Origin: Chloroflexi bacterium TSY | GTDB taxonomy: Bacteria; Chloroflexota; Anaerolineae; Caldilineales; Caldilineaceae | NCBI GenBank assembly: GCA_019217005.1 | Contig: JAHBNG010000005.1 | Location: forward strand, 62,001 to 126,000 | DNA: 64,000 nt | Reading direction: 5' to 3' | In this document: in pieces, positions 18,006-27,892 of the stretch | Layout of the letters: each line of letters opens with the position of its first letter | Numbering within the stretch: the stretch's first letter is position 1 | Program-made: the position numbers and the translations under genes | The notes under the pieces: generated by a model | The model's database searches: none | Told to the model about the DNA's origin: nothing | Seen by the model: only the letters and a program-made list of their open reading frames with translations

Positions 18006-19004
18006 TCAGCCTGAGTTTAAGATCTCCAACATGGCAGTCATCTGACCATTGGCAAAAGCTCGGCTGCGGCTGTTCCACCCTTCATCATTGCTCATCATTG
18101 GTACATGATCGTCAATCATAAATCCCCGGAACCCCGTCTCCCGCAGAGTTTTCATGATCTCAAACATGTTCAGGTTGCCCTCACCGATAAAACCCTCTCT
18201 GAACTTGGGCACACTCCCCACAACATCTCGAAAGTGTACATAGAAAATCTTCTCTTGTTCGCCAAAATAACGCAACCCTCGCAAGCATTCCTCTGGACTC
18301 ATCTCAGACCAACTGCCCACGCAAAAATCTAACCCATGCATGGGGCTGTCACCGATCTCCATGGCCCGTTTGAAAGCGTCGAAGCTACGCATGATCCGGG
18401 CGACGCCACCAAGAGACGGAACGGGTGGATCGTCTGGGTGGAGAGCGAGTTTCACATTGGCTTCTTCAGCGACTGGTAGGATGGCCTGAATGAAGTACTT
18501 GTAGTTTGCCCAGATTTCGTCATCTGAGTAAGTCCGACCAAAGGCGAGAGGCGCATTTTCTGCCAATTCCAAGTCAAACGCCGTGACCTGCGCCCCACCT
18601 CGCCCACGGGCTGTTCTGGATGTACGCCAGACGCCCGTAACGACAAAATGATAACCAAAAATCGGAATACCAGCCCGCCCCATATTGCGGATCGTGGTTT
18701 GCATATGCTCGATCTGCTCATCCCGGCCCGCCAGCCCCAACATGATCTTGTCGTAAAATTTGATGGGGACATTCTCAATGGCGTTCAACCGCAATCCTGC
18801 ATCCTCGCAGCGCGTACGCAGTTGTACCAGATCTATATACTCCCAGTGGGTGTCTCCAGGCAAATGCGGCGACCCATTGAACATATTGAATTGGATATCT
18901 TGGATGCCCAACTGCCGTGTGAACAGGATGACTTCATCGGTTAGCTCTCGAACTTGACCGACAGCGATGCGCATAAGTAATTGCCCAAATTCGTTTGTGG
19001 TCAC
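18006..19004 (-). CDS. uxuA: Mannonate dehydratase
   Basis: Enzyme that dehydrates D-mannonate to 2-keto-3-deoxygluconate in glucuronate breakdown. The 332-residue sequence shows the UxuA pattern within a xylose-isomerase-like TIM barrel: an EDAGLRLNAIENVP block near residue 67-80, ALHPDDPPVPSLGG near 194 (metal-binding His and Asp), a CVGSWSEM block near 244 and VHFRDV near 273 (metal-binding His). The start is GTG at 19004, with AAAGGGGA seven bases upstream; an ATG ten codons later is possible. It heads the minus-strand group leading to the two-component genes. It is somewhat shorter than E. coli UxuA but all the visible metal ligands are there. Confidence 0.9.
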   Translation of the reverse strand: MTTNEFGQLLMRIAVGQVRELTDEVILFTRQLGIQDIQFNMFNGSPHLPGDTHWEYIDLVQLRTRCEDAGLRLNAIENVPIKFYDKIMLGLAGRDEQIEHMQTTIRNMGRAGIPIFGYHFVVTGVWRTSRTARGRGGAQVTAFDLELAENAPLAFGRTYSDDEIWANYKYFIQAILPVAEEANVKLALHPDDPPVPSLGGVARIMRSFDAFKRAMEIGDSPMHGLDFCVGSWSEMSPEECLRGLRYFGEQEKIFYVHFRDVVGSVPKFREGFIGEGNLNMFEIMKTLRETGFRGFMIDDHVPMMSNDEGWNSRSRAFANGQMTAMLEILNSG

Positions 19005-19136
19005 GATGTTCCCCTTTCGATATATTTTGTGTACAGAACGAAATTATCACACGACAGCAAAATATAGGTCAAACAGTCCACCAAATAATCCGCCTTTGAC
19101 AAAGGAGAAAACGTAGATTATCATTCTCCATACTAA

Positions 19137-19216
19137 GCACTTATCCGAAAAGCTCTGTGGCGAACCCTTTTGCTCGAGAATCTAGTTGGACTCACAACCA
19201 CTTTTCGGATAGGTTC
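19137..19216. repeat. 80-bp MITE, family A copy 2
   Basis: GCACTTATCCGAAAAG at the left and CTTTTCGGATAGGTTC at the right form the family A inverted repeat. The flanking trinucleotides have diverged (TAA left, CAA right). It lies in the 452-base gap 19005-19456 between the divergent mannonate dehydratase and binding-protein genes. Confidence 0.82.
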
Positions 19217-19264
19217 CAAAGCCACTTCCCCCTTTTGTTTCCAGAAGTTATTTGCTCCTACTTA

Positions 19265-19345
19265 GTGCTTATCCGAAAAGCTCTGCGACGGTGCATTCTC
19301 ACTCGAGAAGTTAGCTGGACTCACAACCACTTTTCGGATAGGTTC
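19265..19345. repeat. 81-bp MITE, family A copy 3
   Basis: Same family and orientation as copy 2, only 48 bases further on. It starts GTGCTTATCCGAAAAG, ends CTTTTCGGATAGGTTC and is flanked by TTA at 19262-19264 and 19346-19348. Two hairpin-forming copies thus lie just upstream of the binding-protein gene at 19457. Confidence 0.85.
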
Positions 19346-20160
19346 TTAATCAGCCTTGATCCTCATTTCCGTATTGTTACGTTCATTTTTTGAGTTAACT
19401 GAAACAGTAGATTTCACCAAGACATTTCATCAAGCAATTTCGCAGAGGAGGAAACCATGTCAAGTCAAACAACAATAAGCCGTCGTGGATTTCTGAAGTT
19501 AAGCGCGGGGACTAGCGCTGCTGCTTTACTCGCAGCCTGTACACCAGTAGCTGCACCAAGCGGGGGGGCAGAATCAGGAGCCGCCTCAGAAGCCATTGAA
19601 CTGGTGGTCTGGTATCAGGATTGGGATGGTGCCAACCGCATTATGAATTGGGTCACGCCAGAATATCAGACGGACCACGAAAATGTTTCTGTAGACCTTC
19701 AGCCCATTGGCTATGGCGACCTGCTGGCCAAAATGCTGCCTTCCATCGCTGCTGGGACCGAGGGCGACGTGATGATGATGTACACCGACTGGGTCGTTGC
19801 GACAGACATCTCTCAAGTCTTCCTCGACATAACTGATCCGGCCGGCGGTGCGGCTGCACTGGAAGAGAAAATGTGGCCGGCTGCTTTCCAAGCTGTCGAT
19901 GCTCCAGGTGGCAAAGTTTACTATCTGCCCTGGTTGGCAGGCATCCGCGGGGCTGCCATGACTGTCAACAAGGATCATCTGGCCGAGCAAGATATCGACT
20001 ACCTTGCGTTTAACACATACGAAGAAGTGGTGGAAGCGGGTAGGGCGCTCACCGAGACCAATGATGCTGGTAAGATCACCCGTTCTGGCTATTCACCCCG
20101 CAGTTCACAATATCAACTGCTTTGGACCCTGATCTGGCAGTTAGGCGGAGATAGCGTTCT

Positions 20161-21465
20161 CTAAGGCTAAACCAAAAAAATAATTATACGCGAACGAGAG
20201 AATGGAGAGGGGGAATAAGGACAAACCATTTTTCTAAACCAGGTAAACGTTGGAAGCGTTGTGCCAAACGGTCCATCTCTTTCTGAGTGAGTTTGACGCC
20301 GGTCTCATAAAGAGTGGAATTCAGGTGAACGAAGGGTTGTAGTTGGTTAAAGCGAAAAGAACGGGCAAAATTGAGAACGGTCTCAAGAGAATCGAGAAGA
20401 GAACCGTTCCAGTGTTTTCAAGATGGCCCCAAACCCGTTCGATGGGGTTGTATTTACTGTGATAAGGAGGGTAGCAGGCGAGCTGAATAGAGACGATAGT
20501 GCTCAACAAACTGAGTGAGACGATACATAAACTGAGTCCGACGGGTATGATTTTCGGGACCATTGTCCTGATTGATCACGAGGGTCTTGACGTGAGGAAA
20601 GTGTTCACGTACGCTTTCCCAAAATCAATCAGGCAGTCGACAATACAGTCACTGTCACTTTCGACTGAGTCAAGTAAAGAAAGAGTTCCTTGGTTGAAGG
20701 AGGTAAATGCCAAAAGGAGTGACTTTCTCGGTCTTCTTATCTTGAAAGTCATGATCGAGCGCTTTGACAACCACTCGACTTATCCCTTCTCTCGAGAAAC
20801 GGTCAAGTAAAATCGTCGCTTTGGCATCCCAAGAGAGGCGCAGAACCGTCTCGTCTGCATCCGCTTCTTGATTGATCTGATGAATTCTATCAAAGATCGC
20901 ATCGGTCTCTGGGATCTTTTTCACTGGTTGACTTTTTTTGACCCGGTTTGAGCCATAGCCTAACTCATTGAGCTTCAAGCGGATGGCCTCTTCGCCAGGC
21001 AATTCCTCATCTGTGTATCCTTTCTGCTCGATGAGCTGGGTACGCATTTCGGCGGCGGTTAGTCGAGTGTACAATTGGGGGGGGTTCGAAAGGTGGGATC
21101 GGTCTGGCTGAATTGATCGGCGATTTCAACCATATCGGCCAGTAAAGTGGGGATATGGTCTTCGGCTTTTTTGCGACCACGTCGGTGGCTTTGGTCGACA
21201 TAACAGAAGCCGCCTTCTAGTTCTTCCAGGGCTTTGGCTATCGTCGCCCGATTCCAGCCCAACTCTCGTTCTGCTTTCGTCGGACTCCCTTCGCATATCG
21301 TTTTGACCGTTTGGGCCATGAAGTGCCTTCTTTCGTATCCACTTAACATGGCCTTCGTCTCTTTCAAGACTTCAACCATTTCTGGCGAGATTGTCATTTT
21401 TGCTCCTTTTGGAGAGCTAGTTTAACACCTTCTCGCGTATATTTTATTTTTTGGATTGGCCTTAG
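20161..21465. mobile_element. ISAzo13-type insertion sequence
   Basis: About 1305 bp with long imperfect inverted ends: left CTAAGGCTAAACCAAAAAAA and right (complement) CTAAGGCCAATCCAAAAAAT, both continuing to TATACGCGA. It interrupts the binding-protein gene. No convincing target duplication was found. The transposase inside is on the minus strand and degenerate. Confidence 0.8.
20190..21397 (-). pseudogene. ISAzo13-family transposase, frameshifted
   Basis: DDE transposase fragments in at least three frames. From the start at 21397 come KAERELGWNRATIAKALEEL and SHRRGRKK, then (other frame, near 21020-20700) LNELGYGSNRVKK, KKIPETDAIFDRI and LRLSWDAKATILLDRFSR, then (near 20460) LACYPPYHSKYNPIERVWG. 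This order and these blocks are those of the ISAzo13 family. The frame changes near 21070, 20700 and 20400 make it inactive as read. Confidence 0.85.
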
Positions 21466-22101
21466 GAGAGCGGACAATGGTCACACAGCACACCAGAAGG
21501 TGAGGAGGCTGCTCAGATACTGCACGACCTCTACTGGGAGGAGCAGGTTTGTGATTTTGAGCTGTTCACCAACGAATTCGAAGCGGTCAGCCAGCAGCTC
21601 GTCTCGATTTGGGGGGATGGAGCCTGGACAGCTAGCGTGCAAACCGATGTGGCAGAAGTGCCTGCCGACAACATTGTCACCCCACCCCTGGCCGCTGCGA
21701 CTGAATACGTTCTCTATCCGCAGCATGTCGCTGGCTGGGGAATTTCTAAACGACTGGTCGACGATGCGTCCAAATTAGAAGCCGGGCTCGACTACGCTCT
21801 ACTGATCGTTGGACCCGACGCGACGCTGCAGGCCTTTGAGTTCTACTCTGGCGTGGCACCATCCAAAGAGGCATACAGCGATCCGCGCATCGAAGAGGTG
21901 AAATTTGGCACCATTTCGAAACGGGTGGCCGAAGGCATGTGGCCCATCGCGCGCTATCCGCAAGACCATGTTGCACAACAGGGCCCGGCCAGAGATGAGT
22001 TGGATCGTGCCATGCGCCAGGAGATCAGCATCACCGAAGCGCTGGCCAACATGGATGCCTATTTGCAAGAACAGGAAGATCAGGCGCGTGAGCGATTGGC
22101 G

Positions 22102-22412
22102 GGGTTGCAGAGGTGCAGAGGTGCGAGGTTGCGGGGTGGCAAAGGATGGGGTCCTGGGTGTGGTTCAACTGGTTGATGAATAATAGGCCTATACCTGGAA
22201 ATACCTGTAGCCAGCGTGCAGCATGTCACGTGAGGGCGGGAGTGGGAGAATGCGATGCACGGGTGAAACAGTGCATGGATCGTCCAACCGACTGCTCAAC
22301 CGTGCGTTGCATTCGGCTTGCGCCGAAACTGAAACACACCCTGTAACCACAAAGGCTTGCCAGAGAACGCGCTGCCACCTTGCCACTCTGCAACCCCGCA
22401 GCTTTGCCACTC
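22102..22412. repeat. Inverted pair of G-rich/C-rich repeats upstream of the peptide-binding gene
   Basis: The segment near 22105 contains GGGGTTGCAGAGGTGCAGAG and GGGGTGGCAAAGG. The segment 22373-22412 contains their complements (CCACCTTGCCACTCTGCAAC, then CCCCGCAGCTTTGCCACTC). The 256-base gap 22177-22432 has no recognisable gene. The arms could pair in RNA and the left arm has been fused to the end of the binding-protein frame. Confidence 0.5.
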
Positions 22413-22432
22413 TTTAGGGAGGAGAAACCACT

Positions 22433-24148
22433 ATGAAGCGGCACAAAGCAAGATTCCATATGTTGGAGCATTTGTATCGGAGTGGTCGGATTTCACGTCG
22501 TGAGTTTTTGCGACGTACATTGGTCTTAAGCGGTGGGGCTGTGCTGGCGGCGGCGTGTGGGACGCCTGCCGGTGGTGAAGGTGCGACAGGGAGCGCAACA
22601 GAGGGTCAACCAGCCGCCGCCCCTGGCGAACCCAGACAAGGGGGTATCTTCCGCATCGCAGGTCCTGGCGATATTCGTGTTCTGGATCCACCGGGGGCGG
22701 AGAGTAGCGAAGACTGGTGGAGCGCAGGTGTCATTCTCTACAACTGCCTCTATTTCTACGATGAGGAGGGCAACATCTATCCCGATTTAGCCGCTGAGAT
22801 GCCCACCATAAGCGACGATGGCTTGACCTATACAATTCCTGTGCGTCAAGGCGTCAAATTCCACAACGGGCGTGAACTAGTCGCCGAGGATGTCAAATTC
22901 AGTCTGGAGCACCAGATCTGGCCCGAAGTCTACAGCTGGGGCAAGGGCTATTCTGAGAACATTGAAGGGTATCAAGCTGTGCTGGACGGAGATGAGAAGG
23001 AGCTAACCGGTATTCAGGTCATCGATGACTACACCGTCAAGATCAGGCTCATCAAACCGCAAGCTGTCTTTCCTCACCTGCTCACTTACAGCATGAACGC
23101 CATCATCCCCAAACAAGAAACGCTCGATGCCGGGGAGGCTTGGGGTAATGATGTGGTGATCGGCACCGGGCCGTTCAAATTTGTGGAATGGATCCGTGGC
23201 GAGAAGACCGTCTACGAGCGCAACCCGGATTACTTCAAAGGGGCACCTCATCTGGACGGCATTGAGCTTTTCCTGAATGTGGACGCCAGTGTGCAGATGC
23301 TGCGTTTTGAGAGTGGGGAACTGGAATATGTGCGTGTACCGCCGGCAGAGACAATTCCCCAGCTTCTCAGTGACTCCAGCTATGAGAATAAGATCGTCAA
23401 AGTGCCGACCACTGGACATCGGCGTTTGGCGTTCAACTACAATTTCGAGCCATTTACCGACATCCGCGTACGTCAAGCCGTCGCTCATGCCATCGACAAA
23501 GAAGGCTTTGTCAGAGCCTTTGGCGGAACCGAGAATCTGCTGCAGGGCTTCTACAACCCAACCATGCTCCAATTTGACGAGGAATTCACCAGTAGCTACG
23601 AGTATGATCCTGAGAAGGCCAAACAGATGCTGGCCGATGCTGGTTATGGCGACGGCATCCAAGGCTTGCGCATGTATATTGGCAATGATTCTAGAGCGGG
23701 TGAGTTATTGCAGGCCGATCTGCAGAATATCGGAATTGAGACAGAACTGGTCTTGGGGCAGTGGAAAGAGTGGCGTGACCCCATTCGCGCGGGTGATCCG
23801 CAGCTGTTTGTCTATGGTTGGGCATCCAGTTCACCGGACGCTTACGATTACATCTCTGCCTGGACGACGTGTGAGTCAATCGAAGTTGGATACAACGATG
23901 GTTTTTACTGCAACGAGCGGATTGATGAACTAGTCAAAGAAGCCGAGGGATTGCCTTTGCAGGATTCCGAACGGATTGCGGCCTATCGTGAAATCGAGGA
24001 TATTGTTATTAATCAGGACGTAGCCTGGGTTGGGCTGGCCAATCCGGTTAGAATTTCATTAGTTCAGGAGTATATGCATGACGTGCAGCCCTTTTTTATC
24101 TATGGTGGATGGCCGTTCCTGGACAAAGCGTGGATGGAAGAGGTATAG
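22433..24148 (+). CDS. Peptide/oligosaccharide-type ABC substrate-binding lipoprotein (SBP family 5)
   Basis: A 571-residue solute-binding protein of the DppA/OppA class. It has a Tat-like SRREFLRR motif near residue 21-28 and a lipobox ending in AAAC near 41, then a Gly/Ala linker. Family 5 landmarks include the GLTYTIPVRQGVKFHNGRELVAEDVKFS block near 120-150, GTGPFKFVEW near 243 and FTDIRVRQAVAHAIDKEGF near 340. It is followed by a flavoprotein and then two DppC/DppB-like permeases, so it likely belongs to that importer. GGGAGGAG lies shortly before the ATG. Family 5 proteins bind peptides, nickel or oligosaccharides; the ligand here is unknown. Confidence 0.9.
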   Translation: MKRHKARFHMLEHLYRSGRISRREFLRRTLVLSGGAVLAAACGTPAGGEGATGSATEGQPAAAPGEPRQGGIFRIAGPGDIRVLDPPGAESSEDWWSAGVILYNCLYFYDEEGNIYPDLAAEMPTISDDGLTYTIPVRQGVKFHNGRELVAEDVKFSLEHQIWPEVYSWGKGYSENIEGYQAVLDGDEKELTGIQVIDDYTVKIRLIKPQAVFPHLLTYSMNAIIPKQETLDAGEAWGNDVVIGTGPFKFVEWIRGEKTVYERNPDYFKGAPHLDGIELFLNVDASVQMLRFESGELEYVRVPPAETIPQLLSDSSYENKIVKVPTTGHRRLAFNYNFEPFTDIRVRQAVAHAIDKEGFVRAFGGTENLLQGFYNPTMLQFDEEFTSSYEYDPEKAKQMLADAGYGDGIQGLRMYIGNDSRAGELLQADLQNIGIETELVLGQWKEWRDPIRAGDPQLFVYGWASSSPDAYDYISAWTTCESIEVGYNDGFYCNERIDELVKEAEGLPLQDSERIAAYREIEDIVINQDVAWVGLANPVRISLVQEYMHDVQPFFIYGGWPFLDKAWMEEV

Positions 24149-24244
24149 TCAAGAGATTGATGATTGACGATTATACCCAAGGCGTTCGATTCTATAAATC
24201 GGCAAGCGTTTTGGCTTGTCAATCGTTAGGCAACGCGAACCAAA

Positions 24245-25612
24245 ATGAATACTTCCGAATCTGGCAAAGAATTTGATGTGATTATCGTTGGTGGCCGCCC
24301 TGCTGGAGCCAGTCTGGCAACCCATCTAGGCAAAGCAGGGCTGCGCGTTCTCATTATCGATCGCATCACCTTCCCAACCGTACATCCAGTCTCTACGCCG
24401 TTTGTCTTGCCCCACACGATGAGTCTGCTCGATGAACTGGAGGCTGATGAGACCGACTATGCCTTCAATACGCCCAAGATCGACCGCATTGTGTTGGAGT
24501 TTAAGGATTATTTCCGGACCTTTTTCTTCCACCAGATGATTAACGAGCGCGATTACATGTACACCGTCGACCGCGGACGATTTGATGCGACCTTGTGGCG
24601 CAATTTGGAGAGGTATCCTTCCGTTATACGCAGAGAAAACTTCGCTATGATGGATCTGATCATGGATGAAAAAGACCGTGTAGTCGGCATCAAAGGGCGC
24701 TACCCCAAACAGGCGGAAGAGCGCTTGAAAGCCAGGCTGGTGGTAGGTGCAGATGGCCGTTATAGCACTGTCGCCAAACAAGTAGGGGCACGCATTATCC
24801 ATGAACGGACGGATCTCGACACAACCCTTTATTACGCAGCCTGGGAAAATGTCGCCCCCTACGATGAGCACGGAGGTACCCTTGCCCAGATTCATACCTC
24901 TGGTGATGGTTTCAGTTACGTGTTTATGCCTACTGCCGATGGTCACACGAATGTCGTCGCTCAGGGGCAGTCGTCGCTCTATGATCCGCCGCCAGGGGAT
25001 GTCCAGGCGGATTATCTCCACAAATTAGGGGCACAGCCTTATGTCTGGCGGCGCTTGAAAAATGCGCAACAGGTCGCAAAACTCAGCGGCATGAAACGCA
25101 TAGGCAATTTGTTTCGCCAGCCGATCGGGGATGGCTGGGTGCTGGTTGGCGATGCCTACCATCAGAAGGATTCGCTGGATGCACAGGGCATCTACGATGC
25201 GTTGCTGCAAGCCAAGTTATTAGGAGAAGAGCTGGTGACCTGGTACAAGGGCGAGAAAAATTTGGCTAAAGCTCTCGACGCCTACAGCATCAAAGCTTGG
25301 GAAGCAATGAAGCCGATGTTTGATGCCACCATGGAGCGTGTACAACGGGAAATTTATTCTATTGCTCCACCGATTGTAGCGAAATCAGTGCTGCGCTGGA
25401 TTCTGGCTGGCGATGAGTATCAGCACCGCTTTAGTGCCTTGCTGGTGCGGCAATGGGATCCAACCGACTTTCTCACGCCGTCCCTCATGCTCAGATCATT
25501 GGCAAAAGGGATAAGTGGGGATGTAAAACGGTTGGTGATGCGACAGCCCAATCCAGTGGCGATGCCAGCGCTCAATAGCCTCCCTACAGTGAATTCCGAT
25601 AGAGTACAATAG
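24245..25612 (+). CDS. FAD-dependent oxidoreductase (monooxygenase / geranylgeranyl-reductase type)
   Basis: A 455-residue flavoprotein. The N-terminal dinucleotide-binding loop reads VIIVGGRPAGASLATHL near residue 12-28 followed by an acidic end (LIIDR). The second FAD block is VVGADGRYSTVA near 170 and the third is GDAYHQKDSLDAQGI near 304, matching group A flavin monooxygenases, halogenases and geranylgeranyl reductases. The usual DP after GDA is changed to Tyr-His. It sits between a peptide-type binding protein and its permeases, so it may oxidise the imported compound or a derivative. Substrate unknown. Confidence 0.82.
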   Translation: MNTSESGKEFDVIIVGGRPAGASLATHLGKAGLRVLIIDRITFPTVHPVSTPFVLPHTMSLLDELEADETDYAFNTPKIDRIVLEFKDYFRTFFFHQMINERDYMYTVDRGRFDATLWRNLERYPSVIRRENFAMMDLIMDEKDRVVGIKGRYPKQAEERLKARLVVGADGRYSTVAKQVGARIIHERTDLDTTLYYAAWENVAPYDEHGGTLAQIHTSGDGFSYVFMPTADGHTNVVAQGQSSLYDPPPGDVQADYLHKLGAQPYVWRRLKNAQQVAKLSGMKRIGNLFRQPIGDGWVLVGDAYHQKDSLDAQGIYDALLQAKLLGEELVTWYKGEKNLAKALDAYSIKAWEAMKPMFDATMERVQREIYSIAPPIVAKSVLRWILAGDEYQHRFSALLVRQWDPTDFLTPSLMLRSLAKGISGDVKRLVMRQPNPVAMPALNSLPTVNSDRVQ

Positions 25613-25623
25613 TTTCGATGACC

Positions 25624-25689
25624 CATCTTCCCGGAAGGGGTCACAAATTGATTCGTTTACCCTGCAACATCTGATCCCTTCGGGAAGAT
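25624..25689. terminator. Long hairpin between flavoprotein and permease genes
   Basis: ATCTTCCCGGAAGGGGTCA at 25624-25642 is complementary, with one bulge and one mismatch, to TGATCCCTTCGGGAAGAT at 25672-25689. There is no T run after it, so it may be an RNA-processing or attenuation hairpin rather than a simple terminator. Confidence 0.45.
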
Positions 25690-25771
25690 TCAGAACTATC
25701 GCATTCAAACTGACTTCACTTTAGTTAAATTTGGCGGGAGAAATACGAGGTTTTGGAGAGCAGACCGTTTT

Positions 25772-26710
25772 ATGACGGAGCGACTTCTCGCTGTCCGCGA
25801 CGCAAAGATGCGTCGTGGGCTGAACGTACAAGCCTTCGACGGCAAAAAGACATTCTCCTGGTGGGGCGAGGTTTGGCAACGCTTTTTTCAACAGAAGACG
25901 AATACCGTCGCAGCGTTGATCCTGCTGCTCCTGATTGCGCTATCTGTGCTAGCACCCCTCATCTCTCCCTATGATCCCATTGAGCAGTTCCGCAGAGAAG
26001 GGTTGACTGAGCTTGGGGCACCGATGCCACCTAATGCAAAGTTTTGGCTAGGAACGGATGGGGTTGGTCGTGACCTGCTCAGTCGCATTCTGTGGGGTGG
26101 GCGCATGTCGCTTGGCATTGGCCTGGCGGCTAGTGGTACCGCTGTCATTGTGGCACTATTGATAGGCGGTGTATCTGGGTATATTGGAGGCACGGCTGAC
26201 TTCTTTATCATGCGCTTTGTGGATCTGGTGATGAGCTTCCCCACCTTTTTCCTGATGCTTCTGCTCGTGACCATGTTGCGGCCTGGCGTTTGGGTCGTCA
26301 TCGTTGTGATCGCAGTCTTTGCCTGGGCATATCCGGCGCGCATATTCCGGGCAACCATGCTTTCCATTAAGGAGCAGGATTTTGTGCAGGCTGCCCATGC
26401 TAGTGGGGTGCAAGATCATCGCATTTTTGTGCAGCACCTGTTGCCGCATCTACTCCCTCTGGTCATTGTCTACACAGCCCTCAGTATACCGAACACAATC
26501 TTTGCCGAGGCTAGCCTGAGCTTTCTGGGATTGGGCGTACCACCACCCAATCCTTCGTGGGGGTCCATGATCAAAGACGGCATGAACTACTATCGCGTGG
26601 CACCGTGGGTCACGCTCTATCCGGGTGTTGCTATTGCGCTGACCGTGATCAGCACAAATCTGGTGGGAGCTGGCTTGCGCGAGGCCATGGATCCGACTCA
26701 GAGGAATTAG
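25772..26710 (+). CDS. ABC transporter permease, DppC-like
   Basis: A 312-residue inner-membrane permease of the dipeptide/oligopeptide/nickel class. After a cytoplasmic N-terminus come six predicted helices, the first near residue 45-67. The PxNxxFxLGTDxxGRDxLSRxxxG signature of DppC proteins is clear near 84-106, and the EAA loop ASGVQDHRIFVQHLLP follows at about 210-225. It ends with LSFLGLGVPPPNPSWG and a LRExxDP tail. The DppB-like gene starts two bases after the stop, an unusual C-before-B order. Its binding protein is likely the gene at 22433. Confidence 0.92.
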   Translation: MTERLLAVRDAKMRRGLNVQAFDGKKTFSWWGEVWQRFFQQKTNTVAALILLLLIALSVLAPLISPYDPIEQFRREGLTELGAPMPPNAKFWLGTDGVGRDLLSRILWGGRMSLGIGLAASGTAVIVALLIGGVSGYIGGTADFFIMRFVDLVMSFPTFFLMLLLVTMLRPGVWVVIVVIAVFAWAYPARIFRATMLSIKEQDFVQAAHASGVQDHRIFVQHLLPHLLPLVIVYTALSIPNTIFAEASLSFLGLGVPPPNPSWGSMIKDGMNYYRVAPWVTLYPGVAIALTVISTNLVGAGLREAMDPTQRN

Positions 26711-26712
26711 CC

Positions 26713-27633
26713 ATGCTGTTATACATTTTACGACGGTTGTTGTGGATGGCGATTACCTTGTTCGGGGTTTCGCTGGTGACCTTTGTGCTGATTTTTGCTG
26801 GCCCCGTGGATCCGGCGCGTGCCTTGGTCGGTGAGAAATCTCAAGCGGCTACGATTGAGGCACTGCGCAAGGATTTGGGATTGGATCAGCCAGTCTACAT
26901 TCAATACATTCGCTACATGGGGCGTCTGTTGCAAGGTGATTTGGGCAAATCGTTCTACTTCAATCAGCCGGTTGCCAAGGCGCTAGCGGAGAAGCTACCG
27001 GCGACAGCAGCGTTGGGTCTCTCGACTGCCGTCCTGATTGTTCTCCTTGGCATCCCCCTGGGGGCTATTGCTGCTATGAAAAGCAATACCATTATGGATC
27101 GGACGATCATGGTCGCCGGTCTGCTGACGATTTCTCTGCCCAATTTTTTCTTCGGCCTTCTGCTGATGTATCTGCTGGCGTTTAAGTTGGATCTATTTCC
27201 TGTGGGTGGATACGGCACGATTCACCATCTCTTTCTGCCCGCCCTGAGTGTGGCATTGCCCTGGTCCGCCTGGTACGCCATCATGCTGCGCGCCAACATG
27301 TTGGATGCTATCTCCGCTGACTATGTCCGCACGGCCAACGCCAAGGGGCTGGCTGAATACGCTGTCGTCACGCGTCATGTGCTGCGCAACGCCATCTTGC
27401 CCGTGTTAACCATGCTGGGAATGGACACAGCCGCTCTGCTAACCGGTTTGGCTCTGGTAGAATATATCTTCAGTTGGCCCGGTATTGGCTGGCAGACGGT
27501 GCAAGCGGCCCAGCACTTTGATGTACCGCTGATCATGGGCAGTGTCCTCTTCGGGGCCGTGCTGATCGGAGTAGCCAATTTGTTGGTGGATGTGCTTTAC
27601 ACACGGCTGGATCCACGGGTGCAGCTTGGCTAA
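26713..27633 (+). CDS. ABC transporter permease, DppB-like
   Basis: A 306-residue permease with the N-terminal MLLYILRRLLWM helix, a DLGLDQPVYIQYIRYMGRLLQGDLGKS block near 55-80 typical of DppB/OppB, and six helices. The EAA motif region reads RTANAKGLAEYAVVTRHVLRNAILP near 197-221. The C-terminus ends in LDPRVQLG, as in the family. The ATG at 26713 is chosen over upstream codons because it follows the DppC stop by two bases and gives the canonical N-terminus. No ATPase genes (DppD/F) follow, so these must be supplied from another locus. Confidence 0.93.
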   Translation: MLLYILRRLLWMAITLFGVSLVTFVLIFAGPVDPARALVGEKSQAATIEALRKDLGLDQPVYIQYIRYMGRLLQGDLGKSFYFNQPVAKALAEKLPATAALGLSTAVLIVLLGIPLGAIAAMKSNTIMDRTIMVAGLLTISLPNFFFGLLLMYLLAFKLDLFPVGGYGTIHHLFLPALSVALPWSAWYAIMLRANMLDAISADYVRTANAKGLAEYAVVTRHVLRNAILPVLTMLGMDTAALLTGLALVEYIFSWPGIGWQTVQAAQHFDVPLIMGSVLFGAVLIGVANLLVDVLYTRLDPRVQLG

Positions 27634-27892
27634 GTGAGCGTCCAAGATTCAATGGGCGATTCACCGAATCTTAGACGTCATATCAGGCGGGGTATCTGGA
27701 TTTCAAAATCTGAAAACTGTGTCAAAATAGATTGCCAAGATTGTGCTTGGGGAAGATTAGATCGTTGTTTGACTCGCAAGGAGAAATTTGATATATATCA
27801 GGTTACGAGATAATTGTAACGGACAATAGATTGATTCACGCTGGATCGCGACTCTGCGACCTTGCAACCCATTTCGTACAAGGAAAAGTAAA

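Larger units (their letters stand above)
19457..22176 (+). pseudogene. Sugar ABC substrate-binding lipoprotein, split by an ISAzo13-type element
   Basis: Solute-binding protein with a Tat-like RRGFLKLS motif, a hydrophobic core and lipobox LAAC, followed by an Ala/Ser/Gly linker. The N-terminal 235 residues (19457-20160) are cut off after LGGDSVL. The rest resumes near 21466 with a WSHSTPEGEEAAQ block and runs to 22176. The last 20 or so codons run into a G-rich repeat and probably do not belong to the original protein. GAGGAGG lies nine bases before the start. No permease gene directly follows, so its membrane partners are lost or elsewhere. Confidence 0.85.

Noticed and set aside
20161..21465. 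A target duplication for the ISAzo13-type element
   Set aside because: The flanks AGCGTTCT and GAGAGCGG do not match directly, and using TA as target would leave a stop in the restored gene.
23003..23662. Long minus-strand frame inside the family 5 binding-protein gene
   Set aside because: It mirrors the strong coding frame of the binding protein and has no family pattern of its own.
24326..25021. Minus-strand 231-codon frame within the FAD oxidoreductase gene
   Set aside because: It is antisense to a well-supported flavoprotein and has no ribosome binding site or motif.
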